DNA of 64,000 nt from Tyto alba (Eukaryota > Chordata > Aves > Strigiformes > Tytonidae). The position numbers and the translations under genes were made by a program. The notes beneath the pieces are model-generated. The model did no database searches. It worked only from the letters and a program-made list of their open reading frames with translations, and was not told the origin of the DNA. The stretch lies in the NCBI RefSeq assembly GCF_018691265.1, contig NW_024881296.1, positions 5,797,427 to 5,861,426 on the forward strand, written 5' to 3'. Positions within the stretch are counted from its first letter, which is position 1, and each line of letters starts with the position of its first letter. This document shows, one piece after another, positions 1-13,574 of the stretch.

Positions 1-2194
1 AGATGGGAGAAGGGGGTCTTAGTTGTCTAACCAGTGCACCTTCTAGGTGTAACTTTTATTCAGTGTTAAGGAAGGGAGAATGTTTCTAATTGTTTTAATG
101 GGAAGATAATAATACTTTTAAGCTGGCATGATAGTACAATGATAGGCGATGACAATTAGATGAGCTCTTAAATTTTGGACCAACGGCCCGTGTGCAAAAG
201 TGGGAGGTTAATTCTACACAGTAGGTAAAAAAAAGTAACCAAAAAATAAAAGCTGCAGTTGACCCTTCAGGATATAATGCACTTGTGTCAACATGGACTC
301 TGCCCAAACATTGTTCTGCTGTGGAAGCAGCTGGATGCCCTGCCCTCTGGTTTACATAGCACCAAAGGGAAGGGGTAAGGAGAAATGATGTGAGGGTAGA
401 GGGGGGTGGAAAAGAGGCAGGAGGGAAAATAAAGCAAACCCAGCTCACCTCTTCAACACCGTGCTCTGAACTGAAAATGTCCTGCAGCTGACCCTCTCAG
501 CACTTATTTCTTGATAATTAGGAACCTGCATCAATGGAGAAAGAGTGCCTACCTCAAAGTCACAGGCATTGCTACAAGGAAGCAATTTTTCTGCTTCCTT
601 TACAAATATTTTTCTTTGTGACGGAGGTGGAGGTGGGAAAAGTGGTGCAGGGGAGAGAGTAATAGCTATTTCTGTCTGGCCTGTTATATTCGAGGTCTAA
701 TTTATAGTATTCCATGTAGCATGATGGTGTCATTTTAATGGTGTATTAACACTGACGTCTGGAATATTTATTTGGTTGAAAAACGCATCTGTTACTAAAT
801 ACATCTCTGGGGAGATGGCTGTGGGATGATTACAGAACTGATGGCCATCAAATTGATAGTATTTCTCTGTCCTCCTGAGTCTTCTGCTATAAAAGTGGGA
901 CAGGGCGTTTTCTGGTTAAGAATAATGGTCTCTGTGCTATCCTCAGGGGCAGATGTGACCCAGCACCTGCGCTCTGGAGCCAGGATAGACAGAGCTGCTA
1001 CACAATTATCTTCCAGTTTGCTGTTAATTTCTATCCAGATTAATCAGTAGTTGCTCGGCATGAGGAACCACATTGTAAGCTTTAAAGGTTTACCACACAC
1101 CATTGTTGTTTATTTATTTATAGTCTATTATTTATTCTAGAAATACTGGCCTGTTTAACCTGATTTGTAATCTTCCTTCCTTTTTTTTTTTTTTTTTTTT
1201 TCTTTTTGGCTGAAGTCTCTTATGTGATTTGCATATGTATAAAGCCAGGGGGGATAATTGGTGAGGATTTGTTTTTCTTGTTGACTATCTCTACCAGGTA
1301 ATATGAGATAGTGCCCAACAGAGATTCTTAACATCCCTTACTTTAAACCAGGTTTAAACCAGGTTAATGTACTGAAGCAAGAGAGACATTACTGATCTTA
1401 GGAAAGGGACCTTTACTGAGCATTACAACAGCATTTTGTTTATTATTTGTGTTGTGGCTGTGACTGGATGTCCTAAATGAGATTAAATTATCTGATCTGA
1501 ACCAGATTTCTCAGTTTCATTGTATGATGCCATCTACAGATTAGGAGTGAGCAACCACCTCTGCAAATACATGTACTTGATTCATGGAAATTAATTGAAC
1601 ATGGACTGTGCTGAAACTATGCTATGGATATTTTGATAGTTTATTTTCATTAGCATTCAAGCAAGGTGAAGTCCTGTCTGTGGGAAAGACGGGATGTGTG
1701 ATGGAGGGAGCCCTGCGTCCCTGCGTCTGCAGCACGATGATCTATAGCTGTGGCTTCTGCGGGCTCACCGCAAACAGGGTGTGAGCACGAGTGCTCTGGT
1801 CACGTACATCGGTGGGTCTGTGACGCTGGGGATTCACTTGCCAACACCCTTGCTGAATGGCAGGGATTGCAGCTGTTAGCAATCAAGAGGAAGCTATAGT
1901 TTCCTTTTGACTTTTACAAACTGGCCTAATAAAAGTTCTATTTATTCAGGTGTTTTTATACAAATTTTCCAAAGATCCAGAGCTTGACCTTTGTATACGT
2001 AGTTTCCCCTCCAATTAGTGAAAAGCATTTAGAAATGTCAAGGATGGGATTAGAAGAGGCCTCCTAGGTGCTGTATGCTGCTGTTACAGCCAACCAGGTT
2101 GCACACTATCTTTTTCAGCTGTATCAGATAACAGAAATAATTTGCGTCTCTTACTCTTCTGTTTGCTGTACTGCTGTATCAGAACCTTGTTCAG
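1..2194. other. unique non-coding sequence
   Basis: No gene or recognisable transposon is visible. The stretch holds a run of 21 T at 1181-1201, a short direct repeat (AAACCAGGTTT type) near 1342-1366, and an AT-rich, TAAT-bearing patch at about 690-800 that looks like a weak regulatory-element candidate. Open frames of up to 117 codons show no family features. Confidence 0.6.
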
Positions 2195-2665
2195 GTTGCT
2201 TAGAAACCCTCTTCTAGAATCCAGTTTTTTTTCACGGCCCATTCATACTCATTTGTTCTCGTGCCAGTATTGTCCCTTAGTTGGGTAGCTCTTCTCTCTA
2301 TCTAATGTTTACACATCACACTTCGATGTATTTGCAATAAGGAACCTTATTCTTTCTCAGCCTTCATAATTTTAGGCTAAACAAGCCCAGATTTTTTAGT
2401 GTCCACTCATAAAATAGGTTTGTTATTTCCTGGATATACCAAATAGCCTTTCCCTGCACCTGTTCTGGTTTCAGTTCCTCATCCATGGGACCAGTCTTGC
2501 AGAGGAAGATGCACCACCATTTAGCATAACAGCAGAAGTATCTGCTTGCCTGCCTGCCTGCACTGGCTTTACTTCATATGCTACACACTTAGGGGCACAT
2601 CTACCTTTGCAACATCTCCTGCCAATGGGTCCTGGTTGTTCTATGATCATGTAATAAATAAAGGT
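2195..2665 (-). mobile_element. old CR1-type LINE fragment, antisense
   Basis: Read on the minus strand this matches the reverse-transcriptase-to-3'-region of ancient amniote CR1 LINEs. Diagnostic antisense words in the expected order are ctcagccttc followed by aggctaaacaagcccag (about 2358-2390), then ctgcacctgttctggttt (2454-2471), which in intact copies is the complement of the segment encoding the end of ORF2. The match becomes vague beyond about 2665, though weak similarity may extend to about 2760. It is much diverged and has no usable reading frame. CR1 elements copy by target-primed reverse transcription and are the main retroposons of birds and other reptiles. The subfamily cannot be fixed by eye. 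Confidence 0.7.
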
Positions 2666-5302
2666 CTTTTTCCTCTTGGTCTTCCTTACATAGGCATGCA
2701 GGGTTTGGTTTCTTGCTCTGGAACAATGCCATGCACTTATTAGATCTCCCTTGCTCCTTCCTCACTTGAAATGTTTGTTAAAAATATTGCCGCTGATCTT
2801 ACAGCTTCCCATGATGCATTTTTTTTTTTTTTCAGGCTCATCTCCTACTCAGTTCCTTTCTTAGTTTACAGCTTTTTAGAATGCAGTGGCTTCCATCTCC
2901 ACAGCCTCCTTCCCACTAGTGATCCTACTTTTGCTTCCACCTTTTACATCGCACTCCCTCGCAAGGCCTGGTGGTGAAGCCTTCATCTAGATTTCAGGTC
3001 ATGCTAGAACATTTGTCATGTCTTTAATGTCAGAAGAGCCTCATTTTCTGTGGTTTTCATTATATTTAATACCTGATTTTTTTTTTTTTTAACCTTGTTT
3101 TGTTGCGTAAGGTCAAGTTCAGATCAGCTGGAATAATTTCAACTCTGGGAGCACACTTTCTTCATGTGGCTTCCTCAGAGCCCAATCCCAATTTCTAATA
3201 TCTGTGTGATCTTTGTTTAATTTGATACACTTTTTGAGGTGATCATTCATCCACATGGGTTTGATGCCACCCTTATAGAGTTCTCCATTTGGCCAGAGGT
3301 TTGGCATTTCATGTAAACTTTGTCTTAAAGGCATTCCAGGTTTCTTCTGAAACCCGGGTCAATGAGATTTTCAACCCAGCTCACTACACTAACACATCCC
3401 ATTAAATTCTCAGATTTAATTACATTCCCAAACTTAATCCTCATCACTTTATCCCACAGGGCAGAAGCACAAATGAGAAGTTTGTAAAAGCCTGCACAAC
3501 GTTTTCGGTGTTAGCCCGGCACCCTTCTTGCGGGTAACGTGAGTGGGTAATGCAGCTCGGCTGCGGCTGCCGTGCGAGCAGGGATGGGCAGATGCAGGGC
3601 TGGGCGCTTGCTCAAAGAGGGATGGACACCCACCCTCGGCTCCGTCATGGTCCTGCAGTGGCATGTTTGAACAAGAGACAATAACGTGCTCAGTAATGGC
3701 CCGAGTAAAGTTTTGCAAGGAGGGCAGGTGTGCCTGCTTGAAAGATAAACTCTTCCCCCATGTGACGATAAGATAAATGATCTGAATCTTGTGATTTAGT
3801 TAATGTTTCTGTCTTTAGCCTGCTGTGTACACAGCACCCTGCTGGATAAGCTGCCCAGAACTGTGTGCCTCTGTATGCACAGAGATGTAATAGTCAGCAA
3901 TACCATTCTCTCACCTGTTGTCCTTAACTAAACAGATTTTAATCATTATACATCGTTAGTATGTGTTCCTTATTGTACAGTGCAGCAGCAACCTTGCATT
4001 AAAAAAAGGCCAATGCCAACATTAAATAACATCATTTCCTGTGACTGGAGGCTCTTGTTTCACTGCTGTTTCAGGCTGTCACATTTCTCTGGAGCAGTAT
4101 TTAAATTATGCCTGAATTTAGGCAAATGCGTTTTGTTCAGTTGCCTTGAGAATTAGAGTTAATCCATCTTTCTCACCAAGGGAAAATTCCTCCAGAGGCA
4201 TCTTACTCTTGTTTCACTGCTTATTGATTATCACTCCCAGTTTGCACGTTACTGGCTGCGGCGTTCCAGCTGCATTTGAATGAGCAAAAGAAAAACCAGC
4301 TGGTGCTCGGTTGTTCTGATTTTTATATCAGCATTTTGGTTACAAAGACATTTATCTAATCTTATTAGCTGGCTTTACCAAGAGGATTTCCTCACAGAGT
4401 TAACTGGGAGAAAACAAATAGGCAGCAAGGGGAGGGGGGTGGGGGATATGTTCTGTTACTCTGTACAGAAGCACATTCTTACCTACTGGGAGAAAAAATA
4501 AATCAGGTTTGCCATTGACTCAAATGCTGGCATGTTCTGACTAAGGGAAAGATCCTGAATCTCTCTTATGTGAATGGCCTGTATGGAGGCAAGGCAATGG
4601 GCATTTTCCTTCCATGAAGGTACAGAGAAAAGGCCAGAAGGTACAACCTGCTGCAGAGGGAAAGGCGGGCAGTGGGCCCATGCCTGCACTCAGGGAAACG
4701 TGGGCTGGGGGCTGCAGCCATGTGCCTGGCACCTCCCCTGCTCCCTTTCTAGAGAGCTCACATGTTATGTGTGGGGCTTTTTGCATGTGACTAAGAGCCA
4801 CATGTACAGTGAGAGTGCAAAAATTAAACCAGTTTGGGGAAATTAGTTCAAATGGTGACTTTACATTTGGGATTGCCAAGGTTGAGGCTTGCAAGCATGT
4901 AGCCTGAGGTCCAATTTCCCTATGAGACATGTGCACAGGTCATGGTAATAAGTATTAATAAATTCAGAGTCTTATTTAATATAAAATAAAATATAGTAAC
5001 ATGAATGTACAAGCATACATATTCTGTTAGAGGGTTCCTTAAAAGTAGTTGCTGCTAGAACAGGATTTCTACTGCAAACAAAGAATCATATCCTTCGTTG
5101 GTCCTTTGTTAATTTAGAGACTGTCAACTTCATCACACAGGGCCTGCACATCCAGGAATTCCTCTGACAAAGGGCATCCCAGAGTCTGGAAGATTATCCA
5201 ATTACAATTTAAAGAAACGTACGGCAAGAATGACTGACTAAAGAGAGAAGTCTCTGAAAACGCTAGGAAAAGAGAAAGAAAGAGCATGTGAGTGAGAGAG
5301 AG
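2666..5302. other. unique non-coding sequence
   Basis: No gene is recognised. There are T runs at 2819-2832 and 3077-3090 and a small GC- and CpG-richer patch at about 3490-3660. Positions 4030-4280 read as compact unique sequence with TGCATTTGAAT and similar motifs and could be a conserved element. The short open frames overlap on both strands and show no family features. Confidence 0.5.
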
Positions 5303-5370
5303 CTCCACTTTCTCATGAATAAAGTGAGGAGAATGATACCTGTCCTTATGTTTTGTGATGAGTGTAGACA
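5303..5370 (+). repeat. possible MIR SINE scrap
   Basis: The segment with ctttctcatgaataaagtga followed by a GATACCTGTCC-like stretch resembles the 3' half of the ancient tRNA-derived MIR SINE (cctcatctgtaaaatgggg, then ATAATACCTACCT, in the family consensus as remembered). MIR copies are known across amniotes and survive in bird genomes in low number. Only about 65 bases match and no promoter boxes are seen, so chance similarity is possible. Confidence 0.35.
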
Positions 5371-8300
5371 AGGTCCCAGCTGTTGGGTATGGACTTGCTT
5401 GCTTTCTTTCCTTTCTTCTTCTCTTCTCCTTCTTTCTCCCTCTTTTGTTGTATACAGACCCCATATTTACATGAAAAACTTACATTGATTCTTAAGGGAT
5501 CTTTTTAGATTTACATGTGTTAGCAATTAAAAACTCTGTTTGGGGTAGCACTGGCAGAGAATAAAGTATGTCTCAGGCCTTGGCTGAGTCAGGGGAGTGG
5601 TAGATGGCTGCTTCTCCTGGAAACAAAAGGGAAGTTCCAGGGAGCCATTGCCTTGGAAATCCCACTCAGAGCAAGATCATCAATAGCTACTGGTTCCTCC
5701 TAGCTCTTTCCAGGTGCTGGGAATTGTCCACAGAGGAGACAGCATTATCATGTCTGGAGGGAGAGTTGCATGATGATGCATTCCCATCCCATGTCCATCA
5801 CAGGTATTGCCATCCCTGGGCAGGCACAAAAGTATGCCTAACTGATTCAGAAGCGTTTGAGAATGACAGCAGACCAAGCCCATTCACTCTTCCTCACTGC
5901 TAACAGCGCCTGCTTGACTCACCCTTCGGCATGGTTGGGCAAAACTGACTGCAGCTTCCAACCTGCTCCAGCCACCCTCTGCTTCAGCCAGCATGGCCGT
6001 GAGGCAGTAGATTGCCCAGGCTCTGAGTTACGCTCTGCAGCCTCTCCAGGGGCCGAAGGACGGCACGCTGGAGTGTGCCCACCTCCTTCCAGCCTGCAGA
6101 GCCGTCCAGCCCTGTCAGTCACTGGGAGCTTGCTCCACCTCGTGCTCAGGTGTTTTTATAAAATGACATAAAGGGAGGAGAATTCCTGAGGACTAACGGA
6201 AACAGCACTCCTAATACTGAGCGTGCATCTGTTAAAATGACATCAGTAAAAGAGCAAAATAGAGGACATAGTGCAGCTATAATGATGAAAAGCTACATGG
6301 TTTTTTTCCAACAAATGTTCTCCCATAGCACCTACTTTTCTGTAGGCTCAGCACCTGCCTTCATGGGAGGCTATTGCAAAATAAGTGAGTGTGTGTGAGG
6401 GTGTGAATTTAAAACAATGCTCTGAATCAGCTCCTTAAACAGATGCCTTTATTTGTCACAAAGAACGTCTTTTGATCATTCCACTTAACCCACCTCCAGA
6501 ACTGGCTAAATGTAAGCAGCACTCAGTAGAAAAAGAGTGTGTCCAAGCTGGATGTTAATACTGCTCTGTAGCCACTCTGGACTATTTCTCTATTGCAGCC
6601 ATGTTCTGCGATAAGAATAGCTTCTTGGTTCTCCAAGTCTTGTATTGTGCACCCAAAGTGGAAGATCTATTTATTGTGTGAACAGATTTGTTTCCTTCTC
6701 CATTCTAATTTAAAACATATTCAGTGAAGCAGGGGCCCTTTGAAAGTTTGGATGTGTAGCACAGTGATGGCTTTTGATTTTAAGATCTGAGTCTTTGTTT
6801 CTCAAGTCGCCATGGCCCAAACGCAGGCTATCAAAAAGACCTTAACTTTAGAGGATAAATAATGCAGCCGGCGGTCTTCTTTCTCCTGGTAAAACTGAGT
6901 TGCCTGTGCTAACAATAAAGCTTGCATGTCCAGTAAGTGAAGCTTTGTTGGGGCACCCTCTGAGGATATGGTAAAGGCCATGCCAAACTTTTCCTTCACC
7001 ACTGGGTAAGAAGCAGTTTCCCATCTGTGAGAAATTTTTGTGTGAGATTTAGTATCAGTCCAAAGTAAGCCAAAATTGCCTCTAACCAGAATTCTGCCAT
7101 AATGGGATCTCGCAGCCCAGCGGCTCCGGGATCTCAGGAAGGGGTTCTGCCTTTGCTCTGTGAGCTGCAGACTACTGTGTGCGTGCTACTGCACAGCCAG
7201 ACCTTTACAAAGCTGCATCCTTATGGGTACTCTGGGGCCGCAGACGGACCCCATACGAGCCCACAGAGGCACAGAAAGGCTTTGCGCCAGACTAACAATG
7301 TTACACTACTTAGCAGAACATGGGAGATACAAATCTGAAGAAATAACAACTACATTTATATACCTTTGTTTTATTTTTATTTCTCATCCTTCTGAAGAGT
7401 TGGAAAGGGTTTCTAAAGTGTTCAACTTCTTTTTCTAGTGATAGTTTTCCTTCAGAATCATACCTAGGTAAACTTGTTCTCTCTGTCCTTAGAGGGTTAC
7501 CTGATTCAGCTGAAATTACTGCAAGAAAGTGTGTCTTTATTTCCTTTTTTCATCTGAAGCTTATTATTTAATCACTGTCAAAACAGTTTTGCATCCTTCT
7601 CCTTAACAACAGTAGGATTGTTTGCTTTACTGTTATTAATTTGCCTCTGTATAGTTGTACCCTGTTGAACTATTTGATTGACTAAACAACCTCTAAATAT
7701 TTCCACTGTTGGATCAGTGCACAGTTATTAAGTGACTGACACTCCAGCAGAGAAATGTATTGGTTTCCACAGTAAAAGCGGAATTTCAGTACATCACGAT
7801 ATTTTATGGCTTAAGAGGACCATCTGAACTGCCTAACTTCTACCATAATTCTTAATTGCACATAGATAAATAGAAGAGTGTTATCTTGTACAACCTCCAA
7901 TGTTAAAACTAATTTTTCCCCACTGATAAAAATAGATATAATTACACATAACACGTATAAAAGTCACACCCACTTACTTAAATTGAAGCTCATGATAAAG
8001 ATTTCCCATTTCAAATTGCACTTTGAGAACTATCAGTTCATTTTTAATAAATTTAAGAGTTTTTGTCTTGTAGTGTCCTACTTTCTTAATTAAAATGCCA
8101 TATGTACCAGGTGAAATGCTTTGTGGAAGAAATCTAAATCTCCTGTGTCATTATTTTGCCCTTATTAATCAAATGTGTGATCCAACAGCTGTTGAGCAGC
8201 CTCTGTACAATACTTTTTCTACCTTTCATGATGGAAAAGTACCCTCCTTCAGGCCTGAAATAACTACAGTTGTCAGAATTTAGGAGGAGTCTTCTAGGTT

Positions 8301-9014
8301 TGTACATAAGACCTATTTCTGTTCTGACTTTTTGTGCATGTTAAATCAATTTTGTGAAAGTGTCCAACCAAGATGGGTGCCATCCATTTGTAGAGAATTC
8401 ATTCAAAGTTTACCAGTCACTTGGGAAGCAGCCACAAGATGACTCAACTATCAACATTTGGTAGGGATCTGTTTGCATAGTATTTTGGAGGAAGCACAAG
8501 GCCATGACTCTTTCTTTTCTTCCCATGAAATTTCATACAAAATGATGACTTGGTACAGATGAATGCTTATGAACACCTCCACAGCTGGGATGTGAGTGGC
8601 TGATTTAATGAATTGTTTTAATTAGTTCAGGTTCTGTGGACTTCACTGCACATCTGGACCACATGTTTCATCTCATCTAGCAAAGAAGTAATGCCAGAAC
8701 TCAGGTCCAACTTCACTTCTATGGAAATCTACCTTCAGTTCCAACTTAAATACTAAGTGTTGACTGCCTTCTGAAGTTGGCTACTTCTCTGAGTTTCTCT
8801 CTAGGTTGTGGATATTTATGGTGTCTTTCCTTTTCCTGAATACCTGTGTCTTAGAGACACTCAAAGCCACTGTAGTTTTCCAGGTGTGAACTCCCCCTCT
8901 TTTTCTTCCTCTTGTTCCCCGTTCCCAACCCTCCTGACAAGCAGATAGCCCGGGAGCATTTGCTGTGGTCTCCACCGGTGGGGGCTGAAGGATGAGCTGG
9001 CTCCCACCCCACAG
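5371..9014. other. unique non-coding sequence
   Basis: It begins with a pyrimidine-rich tract (about 5396-5450). The rest is AT-rich single-copy-looking sequence without recognisable repeats or genes. A minus-strand open frame of 126 codons (8781-9161) overlaps the candidate plus-strand exon that follows; neither strand has a known family signature. Confidence 0.5.
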
Positions 9015-9180
9015 CAGCATCATCCTTCCCCTGGGACTGGGCTGATGGAACAAGACCTTCACCTCACTGCCCACGGCTCCTTTGAAAATTTGGTTATTGC
9101 ACTTGTGGGGAAGACGAAACCTGAAAACCAGCTGGCCAAGGCACATAAAATGTTGGATCATATATTAATGAATAAGGACA
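9015..9180 (+). other. candidate exon (unproven)
   Basis: A 166-nt segment is bounded by an acceptor-like ctggctcccaccccacag ending at 9014 and a strong donor match, ACA|GTAAGT, at 9181. One frame is open throughout (55 codons plus one base), with an internal ATG at 9045. The predicted peptide contains ENQLAKAHKMLDHILMNKD and is rich in charged and polar residues, unlike low-complexity chance frames. It belongs to no family I recognise. The opposite strand is also open here, which weakens the case. The next downstream acceptor (9453) would give an immediate stop in the same frame, so no continuation was found. It could be an exon of an lncRNA or a chance coincidence. Confidence 0.2.
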
Positions 9181-11024
9181 GTAAGTCTTCACAAAATTTT
9201 TCTTGGGTGTATCTCCCATTGCTTCTCTTCTTTGTATCTCCATGTCAATTTGCTTCATCATTTAACCTATTTTTTTATTCTGTGTCAATCAGTGTCCTGT
9301 CTCTTTCAGTTACTCCTTTGAAGTGTCATTGTTTTGTGAGAGTCTGAGGACAACCATTTGCCACAGGGTGAGATGAGAGCCATCACATATGGATGGGTTA
9401 AGAGGAACTCAATCGGTACCTGCCCTTGAGATAGTACCATTCTTTTTTCTCAGGTTAAAATATTTCAGCCGTAAAGCAGAAGCTGCCAGTTTAAGGTGTT
9501 TGTTGCGGCCAGTTTATTCAGCTGCCCATGGGTGATGATTTTATACTCAGAGAGAAGTGGTTGTTGACTACTATTTCCCTGTGCAACTTTTGTCCATCAT
9601 CACTGTGATATCTGAACATGGCTACCACCCTGCATGAGCACCGAGAAATATGAGCCTATTTTACTAAAGTATTTGCCTCTTGCTCTCTATTCCCCAGCAG
9701 GTGGAAAATTACAGATCCAGCTTGCTTGGAGAAAACATGAAACAACTAGCAGCAGAGTTTTGCATACTAAGGGTCCATAAATTCTGCAAATGACTGGCCA
9801 CCTGAACTTGGCTTTACATGTCACTAAATAATGATAAAAGATTTATGTGCGAAGACCCACCTGAAATACAAGTACATTGTTGATGTATGTGTTTTCTGAT
9901 TTTGAATATGGTGGCAAATTTGTGGCCTTCTCTTCTGTGGGGAAAAAAAAAAAAAAAAAGGAAACTGCATCTGTTTACATATGTGCACTCCTAATTTGTA
10001 AGAAATCCAGATGTTAAAACACTTGCATATCCCTGCACAAATAAATAGCAAATAAGGACAAGGTTTCTGAATTTAGGATTCCTTTTTAGTGCATGTTCTC
10101 AAAGGATTTTTCTTTTCTGAGTATAAAGAACCATTTCTTTTGAAAAAAGAAAATCAACATGCACCATAAATGACAACTTGTTATGGATGTAAATATTAAT
10201 TATACATTGAAATTCTGGAACTGTTTTTACTAGAAGCTTGTTAGCTTGTTAATTATCATAATTATCATACAAGGGGACAGGGAAGAGAGAGAGGGAGACT
10301 GATTAGTGTTGGTAATTTGCCTCATCTTTTCTGTGCTGTTGCCTTTTTTTTTTTCATTTTGGGAAAATTAATTCTGTGAAATTATCACTAGAGTGCTGTG
10401 TGCTCCAGGACACGTCTGTAGGATGTGGCATTGTTCTGGCAGAATGCAGACGTAATTCATGCTTGGCACTTTTCCTGTCCCTCTCCTCCTTGCCATGTTT
10501 GAGTCTGCCACTCTTGGGCAATGCCATATCGTGCACTTTTCTTCCCTCAAAATAAAACAGAAGTAAAAATAGGGACAGACACAGTGCTCCTGAAACCTCA
10601 GGCAAATACAGGCTGACAGAGGAATAAAGGAAAATGGTGGTTTTAATTACAATAGAATAGAGGGAAATTACCCCTAGGAGGCATAGGGCTGTTAGTGGTA
10701 CCACTGGGAACCACAGCCATCCTTAGTGTTTTGAAATAGTCTCAGGGCAAGATGCCTCCTCTTGCTGACCTGAATGGACTCATATTTTCTCTGCTTGCAC
10801 CTATATGGATGGGACAGCCCTGGCTACTGAAAGAGGAGGGGAAAAAAAAAAAAAAAAAAAAAAAAGGAAAAACATAAGTCAGTATAACTTTTGCTCATAG
10901 AAGAGTTTTAATTAACTCTGAGATAGGAAACAAAAAATAGTTTAAATATCTGTTCCATCATGTCAAAAATTTACCTTTCGTGTTATTTAAGGTTCCATAG
11001 TGCTTCCTGGGTCACTCAGGATTT
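9181..11024. other. unique sequence with A-runs
   Basis: It contains an A run at about 9942-9958 and a 24-A run at 10842-10865. TAATTA-type motifs cluster at 10190-10275, including a tandem AATTATCATAATTATCAT. No gene or transposon is recognised before the CR1 that follows. Confidence 0.5.
10190..10310. promoter_or_regulatory. candidate regulatory block (homeodomain motifs)
   Basis: It holds ATTAATTATAC near 10195 and a tandem TTAATTATCAT / AATTATCAT at about 10247-10268, followed by a purine-rich GGGACAGGGAAGAGAG stretch. Closely spaced TAATTA cores are typical of developmental enhancers, but AT-rich DNA produces them by chance too. No alignment is available. Confidence 0.2.
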
Positions 11025-11830
11025 TCAGGAAAGATCTGGAAAAAAGTGGCTGTGAGTCCACCAAATCTGCAAAGAATACAGAATCAGTCAAAATCTGAAA
11101 AGGCTATTAGAAACTTCAGAGGCACCTAATCCGACTAGATGAATAGATGACATGGTACCAGACAAAGTTCAGCTCTGTTCAGACAAAGTGTTGCACACTG
11201 AAGAGGGAGAAGAAAATGGATCTGCTCATATGCCTTACAGGGTCCTCAATTACCTGTAGTGGTTTGGGAAAGGCAGCTGAGTGCCACTGTGGATGGCTCA
11301 GTGATCATTTGGATGTAGAACACAGCTCTAATTTATTGGTCAGGCAAGATGTTAGACTGCAAAAGGAACAGGATGGAGAATAATGTGCGAAATGCAGGCA
11401 ATTAATGATGTAAATCGATGATGCATTCACATTTGGAATAACACATGCAGGACTGGTCGCCCAATACTCCCAAGTTTCACAAGAATCCTGCAGCAAAGCA
11501 AGACAGAGTTCAGGGAAAGGTGACAGGAATGGAAAAGGACATGTGACATTTCCCATGTGAGAAGAGACTGAAAATACTGGACAGTTTACCTTTAAAAAAA
11601 GGTGGAAAGGAGGTGATATGGTATAAGTATTGTAAAGGTAGGTTTTGATAAACAGCTAGCAAATAGAAAGCCTATTTGGCCTGTGTTACAATTCAGGAGC
11701 AAGAAAGGAGTGAGCAATTTGAAAAAGTAGCAATTTCAGAACTGATAACAGAAAATGTTTTGCACGTGTATCATTGGCCTCGATGCTACCAGACATCAGT
11801 TACTAAGCCTATAGGAGGAAGTGGTTTGTC
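11025..11830 (+). mobile_element. old CR1-type LINE fragment, sense
   Basis: Degenerate but collinear with the 3' part of ancient amniote CR1 ORF2. Successive matches are: the segment corresponding to the RT thumb (ctgagtgccactgtggatgg, about 11278-11297), the segment around gcaggactggtcgccc (11448-11463), and gaaggag-type then aggtgatatggtataagtat (about 11610-11630). Together these are the usual order of CR1 landmarks. The fragment is crowded with indels and stops. It belongs to an older layer than the copy at 62174 and probably predates modern bird orders (inference from divergence by eye). Confidence 0.72.
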
Positions 11831-13574
11831 ATGATAGGAGTGGGCTTGTGGATTGAGCAACTGGTGCTGGGGACCCACCACCCACATTTTGTGCCTTTGG
11901 GGCTTTTACACTGGACTAGACCTACTCTGGTCCCAGGGACCAAACATTCAGCAGCAGCAGCGCGTCAGTCTTGCCCTTTGGGTGTGTACGGTGGTTTATT
12001 TTCATCCCATAGAAATGCACCAGATAGAAATGAACACTCCATGCTGTGAACCAAAGCATGGCACATGGGGACCATGGAGAGAAATTATTCAAAAGCACAC
12101 CTCAGATCCAAACTCAGATTTTAATGTAGATGTATCTTTTGAGCCCAAGAACATACTAAGACTGAAAGTAAAACTTGACATTTATACTGAAAAAGAATGT
12201 CAGAATTATACTAAAGAAACTCGGAAACTGATAGATATTTTATTTTACTTTATTATATTTTTATGCTTTTTTTTTTCTTCTTCTTTTCATTGAATGACTG
12301 TTAGGATGTAACATTTTGGGTTAAGGACCAAGGAAGATGCTTATAATATGGATCCCTGATGTCTCTTCATAGCCAGTCAATTATGGCATGAAATTAAATA
12401 TTCAAATGTGTTTAATACAAATTATTTGATAAACATGAATTTATTCAGATAAATTTATAGGGTGTTTCTTGTGTTGTTTGTTTCTTTATGGCGCTTGTCC
12501 ACAGTGCAGATTCTGGAGTAGCCTTTGAAATGAAAGTGTTCATATGTTACAACAAATCCAACAAATTAATTTTGAAAACTTCTTTTGTTGTTTTCAGGTT
12601 GTCAGAGTTATTCACAACTTTCACAGAACAACCAGAACTGGGCTGAGGAGACCTTACAGAACAAGCTGCAGGGTGAGGAGCAGGACAGTGGAGTGGGCTG
12701 TAGGAACACGGGGTTTGAGATGATTGCCGCCACCTGATCTAGCCCGTCAACATAAACATTAGGATTGCTCTGGCAGACATCTCTAGAGTGGGAGCACAAG
12801 GGGCACCTCCGTACCTGCACAGTAGGTGGCTCTAACACATTTGAAGATGGGTTTGTGTTTTGAGGAGAACTGGTTTCAATTAACCTCACAAGGTCGTTCA
12901 GTGACAGCTCTCTCAACCTTAGACTTATTTAACTGGAGGCAGGCATTGTTATTATTAGTGTAAATGGTATCTATTTGTTCCTTATTTAGGTTTTGCCTAA
13001 ATAATACTCTGAAACTATTTACCAACTATCAGCTACCAACCAGTAAAGGGGACCAGGAGAGACAAGAGTATCTCAGCTCTGATAGCCAAGCCAGCACAAT
13101 AATTCAAGCAACAAGAAGTCTTCTTGAGGGGTTTAGACCTGGATTAGGACACTGTCAGGAAACAGAAATTTGAGGGCATGGAACCTCCTGTGCTGGGCTC
13201 AGCTGGGCAGTGCTGTGGGGACAAGGGACAGAGGTGGGACATGGCTGTGCCCAAGCTGCTGGAATTGTAGCCTGCCAGCATTTGTGTGGCTGCAGGAGGG
13301 GGGACACATTTTCCTTCATGCTCTCCCCCGACACAGGCACTGAACCCTTAGGGGTGTGTGACCTCTAGTACCAGTATCAATAACAGAAAGAAACCCAGCC
13401 CAGCTAGCTGTAAGGTCAGGGAGGGCAAGTGAAGACCACTGGACTGTTTGGCCTCTGACAGGTCTCAGTGGTTCCCCCCACAGCCCCTTCCTGCAGCCAG
13501 CACATCCCGACAAAAGGTCTCAGGAAATTGCCCTGTGGAGACCGCAGTGTGACATCTGGAAGATGCACCTATCT
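11831..13574. other. unique non-coding sequence
   Basis: No gene is recognised. A 75-nt segment at 12598-12672 is open in one frame between an acceptor (cttttgttgttttcag) and a GTGAGG donor; it is treated as a weak candidate only. A minus-strand open frame at 12608-12916 (102 codons) overlaps it. GC content rises around 13150-13520. Confidence 0.45.
12598..12672 (+). other. weak candidate exon
   Basis: The segment has an acceptor with a T-rich tract (cttcttttgttgttttcag) and an AGG|GTGAGG donor, is 75 nt (a multiple of three), and is open in frame 0 with an arginine-rich translation (RVIHNFHRTTRTGLRR). No homology is recognised. A 25-codon open segment between splice-like signals is expected by chance somewhere in 64 kb. 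Confidence 0.12.
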
